From Bacteroidia bacterium (lineage in GTDB: Bacteria; Bacteroidota; Bacteroidia; AKYH767-A; OLB10): a DNA stretch of 64,000 nt. The stretch spans positions 32,571-96,570 of the forward strand of contig JAEUTH010000028.1 of the NCBI GenBank assembly GCA_016788165.1, in the 5' to 3' direction. The notes beneath the pieces were generated by a model. It was not told where the DNA came from. It did no database searches and worked only from the letters and a program-made list of their open reading frames with translations. Positions 26,706-35,086 of the stretch are shown in pieces (the stretch's first letter is position 1; each line of letters starts with the position of its first letter). The translations under genes were made by a program, and so were the position numbers.

Positions 26706-27779
26706 TTATGCAGCCTGCCCCACATATTTCATATACCTGAAATGCGAAATAATAGCAGCTCGCATAGTAGGATACGCATTATACGTGACACCAAATTTTT
26801 TACAGTTTTCAATTACAATTTTATTAATGGCCGGATAATGCACATGACTAATACGTGGAAACAAGTGATGCTCTACCTGAAAGTTTAAGCCGCCCAAACA
26901 CCAGGTAACAATTTTGTTTTTAGTAGCAAAGTTACTGGTAGTGGCCACTTGATGTTCGGCCCAACCGGTTTCTAATTTTTGATGTTTATCATCATTGGCA
27001 TCTAAAAATTGGGTGTTTTCTACAGCATGTGCTAATTGAAAAACAATACCAATGGTTATCCCCATTACAGCATGCATTACGCTAAAGCCAATTAAAAACT
27101 TTACAAAACCAACTAAATAAATGGGCACCGCTATGTAAAACAATACATACAACACCTTACTCGCCCAAAAAATAAGGTGCTCTTTTGTGTTGAAAGTATT
27201 AATAGGCGTTGATGCAATTTTCTGATTAAAATATTTTAAAAAGTCGGTAAACAATACCCAACTTAACGAAGCTAAGCTGTAGGCAAAAAGCGCATACCAA
27301 TGTTGGTACTTATGCATTTTTAAACGTTTTTGTGATTCGCACAAACGTATTACTGGTAATTTGGCTATATCATCATCAACACCATCAATATTGGTGTAAG
27401 TATGGTGTATGATGTTATGTTTTATTTTCCATATAAAGGCATTGCTGCCAATTGCATTCATAGATAAACCAACTGTGTAGTTAACCCATTTTTTAGTTGA
27501 GTAACTACCATGGCATGCATCATGCATCACATTAAAACCAATAAAAGCGATATCTAATCCCAATAATGCACACAGCAAAATTGCCAACCACCCCGACATG
27601 GGTACAAACAGTACCAAAGCATAAAGCGCAATGGCTGCGGGTATAAGAACCAACGTTTTTAAATACAACTTAAAATTGCCCGTTTTTTTAAGTCGGTTTT
27701 GTTTAAAATACGCGTCAACGCTTTGCTTAAGTGCAGTAAAAAACTGGGCATTTGTATTGTCAAAAGTTACTTTTGTCAT
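26706..27779 (-). CDS. Membrane fatty-acid / acyl-CoA desaturase
   Basis: 357 residues from the ATG at 27779; the frame reaches 27827, but the extra 16 residues are unlike the family. The three histidine boxes that bind the di-iron centre are present: HDACHGSYS, HNIIHHTYTN and QVEHHLFPRISH. This third box with Gln and the overall order are those of front-end (delta-6 or linoleoyl-CoA-like) desaturases, but there is no cytochrome b5 domain. Four or more membrane segments surround them. It introduces a double bond into membrane fatty acids; which position cannot be told. No desaturase partner is adjacent. Confidence 0.9.
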   Translation of the reverse strand: MTKVTFDNTNAQFFTALKQSVDAYFKQNRLKKTGNFKLYLKTLVLIPAAIALYALVLFVPMSGWLAILLCALLGLDIAFIGFNVMHDACHGSYSTKKWVNYTVGLSMNAIGSNAFIWKIKHNIIHHTYTNIDGVDDDIAKLPVIRLCESQKRLKMHKYQHWYALFAYSLASLSWVLFTDFLKYFNQKIASTPINTFNTKEHLIFWASKVLYVLFYIAVPIYLVGFVKFLIGFSVMHAVMGITIGIVFQLAHAVENTQFLDANDDKHQKLETGWAEHQVATTSNFATKNKIVTWCLGGLNFQVEHHLFPRISHVHYPAINKIVIENCKKFGVTYNAYPTMRAAIISHFRYMKYVGQAA

Positions 27780-27970
27780 GAGTACGTTTTTTAGGGGGGC
27801 GCAAGGTAACCATTTATTTAGCGCCAAAATTGATAAAGAACCAAACGACAGGTTAAATTATTTAGTGTGATGCGGTTATTAACACCGATGCCCGCTTTAA
27901 ACACAAGTATTAGCTGTAAAAACAAGCAAACATTTTTTAAAATAATGCTTTTTTGAGTTGATATAAATTT

Positions 27971-27978
27971 TACATTTG
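27971..27978 (+). promoter_or_regulatory. Bacteroidota -7 box for the small basic protein
   Basis: TACATTTG matches TAnnTTTG. A TTTG at 27952-27955 lies 15 bases upstream, slightly closer than usual. The start codon is 75 bases downstream. Confidence 0.55.
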
Positions 27979-28052
27979 CAGCCCCGATTTTAAAAGGTTT
28001 ACATCTTTTAAATAAGGTTATCACCGTAAACATCACATAAAAATTTAGCATC

Positions 28053-28142
28053 ATGCCAAGCGGAAAAAAAAGGAAAAGACATAAAATGGCAACCCATAAG
28101 CGCAAAAAGCGTCTTCGGAAAAACCGTCATAAAAAGAAATAA
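28053..28142 (+). CDS. Small basic AURKAIP1/COX24 (mS38)-like protein
   Basis: 29 residues: MPSGKKRKRHKMATHKRKKR followed by LRKNRHKKK. Almost two thirds are Lys, Arg or His. The sequence matches the tiny Bacteroidota proteins assigned to the AURKAIP1/COX24 domain, named after the mitochondrial small-subunit protein mS38; a ribosomal role is inferred from that similarity and from its composition. It has a good -7 box upstream and a terminator 58 bases downstream, so it is an independent gene. It is short enough to be missed by gene finders. Confidence 0.8.
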   Translation: MPSGKKRKRHKMATHKRKKRLRKNRHKKK

Positions 28143-28200
28143 TATAGTGCATAATCCTTAAATAATAAGGCGTTGTACTTCATATAATATTAAAACTTTA

Positions 28201-28240
28201 TACAGAGGCTGTGTTACACAACCTCTGTATTTTTATTTTT
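28201..28240 (+). terminator. Terminator after the small basic protein gene
   Basis: TACAGAGG (28201-28208) pairs with CCTCTGTA (28222-28229), with an inner TGTG/CACA stem, followed by TTTTTATTTTT. Confidence 0.92.
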
Positions 28241-28346
28241 AACAAATGCTTATAAATCAGCAACATGCTTTTAAAATATAGCGCTAAACTGCTTTTTCAG
28301 TTTTAACAGTTATGGCTGATTGCGTATTTATACAACAAAACACTGC

Positions 28347-29900
28347 GTGACAAGCGATTTAGTTATAGACGCCAATGATAATGAAGTCACCATTGCGCTA
28401 TTAGAAGACAAAAAACTGGTTGAACTTAATAGCGAAAAAAAGGATCAAAATTTTGCCGTTGGCGATGTGTATTTAGGTAGGGTAAAAAAATTACTACCCG
28501 GCATGAATGCTGCTTTTATTGATATTGGTTATGAAAAAGAGGGTTTTTTGCACTACCTCGATTTAGGACCGCAATTCGAATCGCTGAATAAGTTTTTAAA
28601 AAGTACGGTTGCGGGTAAAACTACGGATGCACTGCTAACGCATTTCGAAAACGAATCAGATATTAGCAAGTCCGGTAAAATTAATTCCGTACTTACCGTA
28701 GGTCAAAGTGTGCTGGTTCAAATTGCCAAAGAACCTATTTCTACCAAAGGGCACAGGCTTTCTACCGAAATTTCGCTGGCAGGCAGGTATGTGGTAATGA
28801 TGCCTTTTAGTGAAGGCGTTACCATATCGGCAAAAATAAAAAATGCCGAAGAACGGAACCGGCTCAAACGATTGGCGCAAAGCATTAAGCCCAAAAACTT
28901 CAGCCTGATAGTACGCACCGTTGCCGAAGGTAAAATGGTAGCCGAATTAGATAAGGATATTCAGGATTTATTATCGAAATGGAAACAATGCCATGCCCTG
29001 TTACAACAAGCGCAACCACCATTAAAGGTGCTGGGCGAAATGGATCGCACTTCAACCATTTTACGCGATTTGCTAAACGCTAATTTTAATAACGTACATG
29101 TTAACGATGCCGGCCTTGCCCAGGAAATCAGAGAATATGTAAAAACAATTGCACCCGAACATCAGGAGTTGGTAAAGCTGCACAAAAACAAAACGCCCAT
29201 TTTCGAGCAGTTTGGTATTGACAAACAAATTATAACCGTATTTGGTAAAACTGTTAACCTGCCGGGCGGTGCCTATCTGGTAATTGAACATACTGAGGCA
29301 ATGCATGTAATTGATGTAAATAGCGGCACACGTACCAAGGTTGATAATGATGGCCAGGAGGCGCACAACTTACAGGTTAATTTAAATGCAGCACGCGAAA
29401 TTGCACGTCAGTTGCGCTTACGCGATATGGGTGGTATTATTGTGGTTGATTTTATTGACCTGCGTAATGCCGACAATAAAAAACTTTTGTTTGAGTGCTT
29501 GCGCGATGAAATGAAACGCGACCGCGCAAGGCATACCATTTTACCGCCCAGTAAATTTGGTTTAATTCAAATAACACGCGAAAGGGTTAGGCAGGTTACC
29601 GAAATAACTACTACGCAAAAATGCCCAACTTGTTCCGGTACCGGTGAAGTAAAATCAACAACATTACTCATTGATGATATCGAAAATAACATCCGTTATT
29701 TCATGCAGGAGCAAAACGAAAAGTCGTTAACCTTACATGTACATCCTTATGTGGAGGCTTATTTAAAGCGTGGTATTTTTAGTATTAACCGTAAGTGGTT
29801 ACTTAAGTATAAAAAACCCATTAAAGTTATTGCCGATAAAAACTATCACATGCTTCAATATCACTTTTTTAATAAAGCAGGCGAAGAAATTAAAATATAA
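28347..29900 (+). CDS. rng: Ribonuclease G/E family endoribonuclease
   Basis: 517 residues from GTG at 28347 (reading VTSDLVIDANDNEVTIALLE, which aligns with the usual N-terminus M-x-x-ELVI); a TTG at 28320 in the same frame would add nine residues. It cuts single-stranded RNA in rRNA maturation and mRNA decay. An S1 domain lies near residues 30-140 (YLGRVKKLLPGMNAAFIDIG). The catalytic core contains HVIDVNSGT and GGIIVVDFIDLR (metal-binding Asp at about 323 and 368), and KCPTCSGTGEV is the zinc-link motif. The length is that of RNase G, without the long RNase E scaffold tail. Confidence 0.94.
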   Translation: MTSDLVIDANDNEVTIALLEDKKLVELNSEKKDQNFAVGDVYLGRVKKLLPGMNAAFIDIGYEKEGFLHYLDLGPQFESLNKFLKSTVAGKTTDALLTHFENESDISKSGKINSVLTVGQSVLVQIAKEPISTKGHRLSTEISLAGRYVVMMPFSEGVTISAKIKNAEERNRLKRLAQSIKPKNFSLIVRTVAEGKMVAELDKDIQDLLSKWKQCHALLQQAQPPLKVLGEMDRTSTILRDLLNANFNNVHVNDAGLAQEIREYVKTIAPEHQELVKLHKNKTPIFEQFGIDKQIITVFGKTVNLPGGAYLVIEHTEAMHVIDVNSGTRTKVDNDGQEAHNLQVNLNAAREIARQLRLRDMGGIIVVDFIDLRNADNKKLLFECLRDEMKRDRARHTILPPSKFGLIQITRERVRQVTEITTTQKCPTCSGTGEVKSTTLLIDDIENNIRYFMQEQNEKSLTLHVHPYVEAYLKRGIFSINRKWLLKYKKPIKVIADKNYHMLQYHFFNKAGEEIKI

Positions 29901-30005
29901 CAGCTTATAGCTACCGTTTGCAGCCTCACATTTTTTTATAAAATCTGACTATACTTGCCCGCCATTTACAAGGCCTGCCTTAAACTACTTTGCACATAAA
30001 ACAAT

Positions 30006-30734
30006 ATGGTTTCATTTAATACACTTTCAATTGTAATACCTTGTTATAACGAAGAGCGCACCGTACATTTAATTTTAGATAAAGTATTAAAAGTGCAATT
30101 GCTAAATGATATTAAAAAGGAAATTATTATTGTAAACGATTGCTCAAAAGACGATACCATTGGTGCCATTAACCGGTATTTTGAACAGCACCCAAATGTT
30201 GCTTATAAATTGTTTAACCAAGAAGTTAATAAAGGCAAAGGCGCAGCTTTACATTTAGGCATACAAAAATCTACAGGCGATTACATTATTATACAGGATG
30301 CTGATTTGGAATACGACCCGGCCGAATACAACGATTTAATTAAACCTATAATTGATGGTTTTGCTGACGTAGTTTACGGTTCCAGGTTTATAGGTGGCAA
30401 ACCACATCGTATTTTGTTTTTTTGGCATTCGATAGGGAATAAAATGCTTACTTTTTTAAGCAATATGGGCAGCAACCTAAATTTAACCGATATGGAAACC
30501 TGCTACAAGCTTTTTAAACGCGAGTATGTACAAAGCCTTAATTTGGTTGAAAAAAGATTTGGATTCGAACCCGAAGTTACCGCTAAAATTGCACGCATAC
30601 CACAGGTGCGCATTTACGAAGTGGCCATTTCCTACTACGGACGTACCTATGCCGAAGGAAAAAAAATAAATTGGAAAGACGGCTTTAGGGCAATTTATTG
30701 TATTATTAAATACAACTATTTTGCTAAACGCTAA
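30006..30734 (+). CDS. Family 2 glycosyltransferase, dolichol/polyprenyl-phosphate-mannose-synthase-like
   Basis: 242 residues, GT-A fold, no C-terminal membrane anchor. Seen: [58 protein letters not shown], metal motif [18 protein letters not shown], and the late family motif [16 protein letters not shown] followed by [15 protein letters not shown]. Members transfer a sugar from a nucleotide to a polyprenyl phosphate carrier, which then donates to a GT-C enzyme. The TMTC-like GT-C-type protein at 33086 could in principle use such a carrier, but no link is shown. Confidence 0.9.
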   Translation: MVSFNTLSIVIPCYNEERTVHLILDKVLKVQLLNDIKKEIIIVNDCSKDDTIGAINRYFEQHPNVAYKLFNQEVNKGKGAALHLGIQKSTGDYIIIQDADLEYDPAEYNDLIKPIIDGFADVVYGSRFIGGKPHRILFFWHSIGNKMLTFLSNMGSNLNLTDMETCYKLFKREYVQSLNLVEKRFGFEPEVTAKIARIPQVRIYEVAISYYGRTYAEGKKINWKDGFRAIYCIIKYNYFAKR

Positions 30735-30807
30735 GCCGAAAGCTTGTTGCAGGCTTTAATGTACCTATAACTACCTTATGCATTTAAGCTTATGTTGGTT
30801 AACTATA

Positions 30808-30850
30808 AAACTAAACGCTGCTCAACTAATTGGAGCAGCGTTTTTAGTTT
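30808..30850. terminator. Bidirectional terminator
   Basis: AAACGCTGCTC (30813-30823) pairs perfectly with GAGCAGCGTTT (30833-30843); AAACT / AGTTT extend the stem outside a two-base bulge. A-runs on one side and T-runs on the other suit both strands. It sits in the 327-base gap 30735-31061, which otherwise holds only the T9SS-tail remnant. Confidence 0.88.
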
Positions 30851-30867
30851 TATATTGATACAAAATG

Positions 30868-30999
30868 CTACTGTTTTACAAACTTTTTTACGGTGTGGTT
30901 TGTTGCTGTGGTTAAGCTTAGGTGATACATACCCGGCATTAGCGTAGCAGTAGGTACAGTAATAACATCATAAGCATGTGGCAGGTATTGTTGCCATTT
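30868..30999 (-). pseudogene. Remnant of a type A T9SS sorting domain
   Basis: Reading the minus strand gives 43 residues ending at TAG 30868-30870, from an in-frame TGA at 31000-31002. The last part, PTATLMPGMYHLSLTTATNH then TVKKFVKQ, matches the end of type A sorting domains (compare LTPGLYVLHL...GRFVKE in the gene at 62662). There is no start codon in context, and no body of a protein upstream in this frame; the PKD lipoprotein gene ends just upstream in another frame. It looks like the tail of a decayed or rearranged T9SS cargo gene. Confidence 0.7.
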
Positions 31000-31061
31000 T
31001 CAAGTTGATTTTGTTTTTAACTCCAAACAATCATCTTTAAACAACGAGTCTAAACATACTA

Positions 31062-32033
31062 TTACTGCCAAATTAGGTCAAGCTTTACTGTTATCCCATT
31101 CTGTGTTTTAGTAACTGTTGTTGGATAAGGGTTACTTCCGCTTGTATAATGACTCATTTGAAAACCAACATATCCAATATAGTCGTCAGGGTCTGGTGTG
31201 TCATAATCCCAAACATCAATGTATCGTCCAGCATTAAAGTCATTAATTTCAAATGCAGTGGTATAAGTCCAAGCTAAAGGTAACGCTGCCGAAGTAACAT
31301 CGTTTATTTTTGACGATAAGCTGCTACTTAAAATGTTACTAGCTTGATCTGTAATATTAAAAAACACATCCGGACCATTTACAAAATCCCAACTGGCACC
31401 ACTGCTGTTTACAAAGGGCATGTTAGTAATTGTAACTTTCGTAATTTTAGCTTTTGTTGGCGAGGATGCAATATTTACGATTTTAGTTATCTGATTGGTT
31501 CCTGCGGCATTAGTAGCTGTGAGTATTACAGAAAAAGAACCGCCTGTTGAATAGATCTTTGATGGGCTTAAAGATGTTGAAGATGTGCCATCACCAAAAT
31601 CCCACGTATAAGTAGTAGCATTGGCTGAAGTGTTGGTAAAATTTACATTGCAAGGAGCCATACACCCCCCTCCGGTAAATGTAAAGTTAGCTGTAGGCAG
31701 TTGTGATTGTGTTGAGTTTTGAATTAATATTTGCTTTGACACTGAGGCAGATCCTCCTTCTCCTGTTGCTGTTAGTGAAACCGTGTAAGTACCACCAGCA
31801 TTATAAGTTTTTGTTGGGTTAGATGCGGTAGAAGTTGTTCCGTCACCAAAATCCCATAAGAAAGTTGCTGCATCTTTCGATTTGTTTTCAAACAGCACTG
31901 CGCAGGGAGCCGTGCAACCACCACCAGTATAAATAAAATCCACTGTTGGTTTTGATGCGCTTTCTTCTTTTTTACAAGAGTTAATGGTTGAACATCCTAT
32001 TGTGGCTAATAAGAGTACTATTATTTTTTTCAT
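31062..32033 (-). CDS. Lipoprotein with two PKD domains and a C2-like end
   Basis: 323 residues. The signal peptide ends in a lipobox, STINSCKKEE, giving a lipid-modified Cys20. Two PKD domains follow, each with a Cys-containing start: FIYTGGGCTAPCAVLFENKS with FLWDFGDGTTSTASNPTKTY (about 32-110), and FTFTGGGCMAPCNVNFTNTS with YTWDFGDGTSSTSLSPSKIY (about 115-192). The rest (about 195-323) contains IDVWDYDTPDPDDYIGYVGF, an Asp-rich segment like the calcium loops of C2 domains. PKD domains bind surface partners or glycans, so a cell-surface role is likely; no enzyme domain is seen. It stops 62 bases before the T9SS-tail remnant. Confidence 0.82.
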   Translation of the reverse strand: MKKIIVLLLATIGCSTINSCKKEESASKPTVDFIYTGGGCTAPCAVLFENKSKDAATFLWDFGDGTTSTASNPTKTYNAGGTYTVSLTATGEGGSASVSKQILIQNSTQSQLPTANFTFTGGGCMAPCNVNFTNTSANATTYTWDFGDGTSSTSLSPSKIYSTGGSFSVILTATNAAGTNQITKIVNIASSPTKAKITKVTITNMPFVNSSGASWDFVNGPDVFFNITDQASNILSSSLSSKINDVTSAALPLAWTYTTAFEINDFNAGRYIDVWDYDTPDPDDYIGYVGFQMSHYTSGSNPYPTTVTKTQNGITVKLDLIWQ

Positions 32034-32155
32034 TTTATTATGGATTATAAGTTAAAGATTAAAGGATAAATTATCGTTTAACTTACATCGCCATAACGAA
32101 GTTTACATTAGTAATGGGCTTGGTAATAGGCTGCTGCTCTTAGGCACAGCGCAAG

Positions 32156-32183
32156 GCGTGTAGCGTGTAGCGTGTAGCGTGTA
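32156..32183. repeat. Four tandem copies of a 7-base unit
   Basis: GCGTGTA is repeated four times without a mismatch (32156-32183), with a partial fifth unit GC after it. It lies in the 228-base gap between the PKD lipoprotein and EI24 genes. A unit of 7 bases and only four copies fits a small variable-number repeat, not a CRISPR. Confidence 0.95.
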
Positions 32184-32261
32184 GCATAGGTTAAAATGTA
32201 GAAGCTACGAATATAAAAAAGAATACAATGTTTAACTGCTGAAAATTATCTGAGTCAAACA

Positions 32262-33020
32262 TCAATCTTTTGCAATTTGTAATCGTGCAATGGTTGCCGC
32301 AGTTACGGCATAAGCCGGTGCAATTACCCATCCAACATATGGTACTATAAGCAACAAATAAAAAATGGCTCCATTACCAAAGGCTACACCTTTTTGTAAA
32401 CGTGTAAATGCAATGCTGCGCGCAATGGTATATTTCCTACGTTCATTACTGTAGTCGAGCATGCTAAAGCCATAATAATAGCTGGATATATAGAACGCTA
32501 AAACCGGACTGAATAATTGAAGCAGCGGTATAAAACTGCAAATAAATAAAAGCGCCAACAGCAACATTTCAATACAAAAGTTGCGCAACGCCAATAAGAT
32601 ACCGCGTAATACATCGGCAATAAATTGCTGAAAATTAAAGTCAGTTGTATGGCCTGTTATTATAAACTCAACACGCTCGCTTAGTAATGCCAGCAAGGGT
32701 GCCATTAGCACTAAAATCAAATACTTATAAACCGACAGATAAAAGATGATAAAACCTACTTTGATTAAAAAAGCAATAAGCCAGGCCAGCAATCCGGTAT
32801 GCAGCCATGTAGCCCAGGGAGCCAGATTTTTAATATACAAAGTAAAAATAGCAGCCCAGTCGGTAGCCATGCTGCTAAACCAGCTAAACCCCAATATGAA
32901 CAAAAGGCAATTAATAATACCCGGGGCAATAATGTACCACCATAACCGGTGCTTAACTATAAGTTTATGAGCCAGCACATAAGTATGTACACCAATAATT
33001 ACTTGCTTTATAAATTCCAT
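32262..33020 (-). CDS. EI24-domain (CysZ-like) membrane protein
   Basis: 252 residues with about six hydrophobic segments, for example LIAFLIKVGFIIFYLSVYKY and LLLALLFICSFIPLLQLFSP. The motif SYYYGFSMLDYSNERRKY (about residues 185-203) is typical of the EI24/CysZ family. E. coli CysZ takes up sulfate for cysteine synthesis, but Bacteroidota members are only distantly related and no cysteine gene is adjacent, so the substrate is open. It diverges from the TPR membrane-protein gene, 65 bases away. Confidence 0.85.
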   Translation of the reverse strand: MEFIKQVIIGVHTYVLAHKLIVKHRLWWYIIAPGIINCLLFILGFSWFSSMATDWAAIFTLYIKNLAPWATWLHTGLLAWLIAFLIKVGFIIFYLSVYKYLILVLMAPLLALLSERVEFIITGHTTDFNFQQFIADVLRGILLALRNFCIEMLLLALLFICSFIPLLQLFSPVLAFYISSYYYGFSMLDYSNERRKYTIARSIAFTRLQKGVAFGNGAIFYLLLIVPYVGWVIAPAYAVTAATIARLQIAKD

Positions 33021-33085
33021 AAGGGCAAATAAATTAAATTAAGTTGTGCTGTTTTTTACATTGGCACATTGTAATTAAAAGTAAA

Positions 33086-35002
33086 ATGGTTTCTAAAAAT
33101 TTACTGAGTATTGTTTTGGTGCTCGTTGTTGCTGTTTTTTATGGCAATACATTACGCAACGAATTTGCATTGGATGATTTAATTGTGCTTACAGGCAATA
33201 AGTTTACCCAGCAAGGTTTTGCAGGCATACCCGACTTATTAACCCACGATGCATTTGTAGGCGCTTATGGTGAAGCGTTAAATTTAAGTGGAGGTAGGTA
33301 CCGTCCGTTTAGTATGGTAATGTTTGCCATCGAAAAAGAAATTTTTGGATACACACCTGTGGTATTTCATTTTTTTAATGTGTTTAGTTTTGCCTGCACG
33401 GTAGTGCTAATTTTTTGGGTGCTTATCAGGCTGTTACCACAAAGCCATATTTTATTGCCATTTACGGCCGCCTGGTTGTTTGGCATACATCCCATTCATA
33501 CCGAAGTGGTAGCCAATATTAAAAGTCGCGATGAAATTTATGCACTCCTGTTTTCATTATGGGTACTTTACTTATTGATACCAGTAGCTAATCAAAGTAA
33601 AAGCAAAACAAAAATTACGAATGAAAAGAAGGGTGTAAAAAATGTAACCATGCCTGTGCAGTCAACAAAACCACAACAAACCACATGCGTTTTGAAAGTG
33701 TATTTATATGCACCCATTTTATTTTTTTTGGCATTACTTTCAAAAGAAGTAGCCATTGTTTTTTTAGCATTAATACCTATAGCATTGTGGTTGTTTGCTA
33801 ATAAAAATGTAAAAACTATTGCAAAGCAAACAGCACCTTTAGTAATAATAACGATAGGCTACCTTGCTTTACGCAGTTATTATGCCGGTACCGTAGGCGA
33901 TCGTGTTACTACCGATATCATGGACGACTCCTATCTCTATGCAACCCTTATGCAAAAATGGGCAACCATTACACAAGTTCAATTGCGTTATTTGGGTTTA
34001 CTTATTTTCCCATATCCATTAAGCTTCGATTATTCATTCAATCAAATACCCTTAGTAAATTGGAGTAACGTATGGGTTATAATTAGTGTAATCATACACA
34101 TAGCACTCCTGTTATTTGCCATACTATTTATTAAAAGACAAAAGCTGTTGAGCTTTGGCATACTTGTATATTTTGCAGGCTTTGTATTGGTAAGCAACCT
34201 GTTTTTTAATATTGGTACCAGTATGGCCGAGCGTTTTGCATACATGCCATCTTTAGGTTTTTGTTTAGCACTGGCATTTTTAATTTTCAAAGTTTTGAAG
34301 TTAGGTGAAATGCCCTCCAATAAATTTTCAACATCGTATATTGCTATAGTTATTGTGATAAGCTTGATAGCTGGCGCGCAAACCATTGCGCGTAATGCCG
34401 ATTGGAAAAACAATTTTTCACTTTACACGGCCGATATAAATAAGGTGCCTAACAGTGCACGGGCACAATTATACTACGGTATCGAAAACATTGGGCCCTA
34501 CCAGCAAACAGGCGATGTAACCTACATCAACAATGCCATTACAGCAATTACCAGGGCTACGTTAATTAATCCGCAATTTCATTATGCCTGGCATAACTTA
34601 GGTGTTGCTTATCAAACAATCAATAAATGGCCTGAGTCTGTTACCTGTTATCAAAAAGTACTGCAACTGCAACCGGGTAACGAACAAGCTTACTATGGTT
34701 TAGGTTTAGCCTATGGCAAGGGACTGAATCAACCAAACAAAGCCATTCCTTATTTCAGCACATTGGTTGACAGCCTGAAACTTACGCGCCCCGATTATTT
34801 TGAAGGCCTTGGATTATGTTATGCTACGCAAGGACAATGGCAACAAGCATTACAAAGTTTTAAACGTGGTATTTCATTCAATCCGGCTTCGGGTAAATTG
34901 TATTACGATGTAGCTATTACTTATGCCAATGCAGGATATGCTGATAGCAGTAAAATTTATTTTGATCAGGCATTTATGTTAGACCCTTCACTAAAGCGGT
35001 AA
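33086..35002 (+). CDS. TMTC-like multi-span membrane protein with C-terminal TPRs
   Basis: 638 residues from ATG 33086; an upstream in-frame ATG at 33044 adds 14 residues that precede the membrane anchor. The N-terminal two thirds has about ten membrane helices. The first external loop has NEFALDDLIVLTGNKFTQQG (Asp-Asp, like the GT-C catalytic motif) and YRPFSMVMFAIEKEIFGYTP, then GIHPIHTEVVANIKSRDEIY. These are hallmarks of the TMTC / DUF1736-type family, known in animals as O-mannosyltransferases. From about residue 440 there are TPR repeats (YAWHNLGVAYQTINKWPESV, YYGLGLAYGKGLNQPNKAIP, YFEGLGLCYATQGQWQQALQ). A role as a polyprenyl-phosphate-sugar-dependent protein glycosyltransferase is inferred. 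Confidence 0.82.
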   Translation: MVSKNLLSIVLVLVVAVFYGNTLRNEFALDDLIVLTGNKFTQQGFAGIPDLLTHDAFVGAYGEALNLSGGRYRPFSMVMFAIEKEIFGYTPVVFHFFNVFSFACTVVLIFWVLIRLLPQSHILLPFTAAWLFGIHPIHTEVVANIKSRDEIYALLFSLWVLYLLIPVANQSKSKTKITNEKKGVKNVTMPVQSTKPQQTTCVLKVYLYAPILFFLALLSKEVAIVFLALIPIALWLFANKNVKTIAKQTAPLVIITIGYLALRSYYAGTVGDRVTTDIMDDSYLYATLMQKWATITQVQLRYLGLLIFPYPLSFDYSFNQIPLVNWSNVWVIISVIIHIALLLFAILFIKRQKLLSFGILVYFAGFVLVSNLFFNIGTSMAERFAYMPSLGFCLALAFLIFKVLKLGEMPSNKFSTSYIAIVIVISLIAGAQTIARNADWKNNFSLYTADINKVPNSARAQLYYGIENIGPYQQTGDVTYINNAITAITRATLINPQFHYAWHNLGVAYQTINKWPESVTCYQKVLQLQPGNEQAYYGLGLAYGKGLNQPNKAIPYFSTLVDSLKLTRPDYFEGLGLCYATQGQWQQALQSFKRGISFNPASGKLYYDVAITYANAGYADSSKIYFDQAFMLDPSLKR

Positions 35003-35071
35003 TTACTTGTTACAGTTTAGTTTAATTTAATTTGGGCTTTTACTTTTTTAAAATTACTAGGCAGCTATCAT

Positions 35072-35079
35072 TAAATTTG
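35072..35079 (+). promoter_or_regulatory. Bacteroidota -7 box for the helicase-EamA pair
   Basis: TAAATTTG matches TAnnTTTG, 7 bases upstream of the helicase ATG; this would give a very short leader. No -33 TTG is visible. Confidence 0.35.
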
Positions 35080-35086
35080 CAAGCTT

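Noticed and set aside
32156..32183. Possible CRISPR from the tandem repeat
   Set aside because: The units are 7 bases and have no spacers; there are no cas genes.
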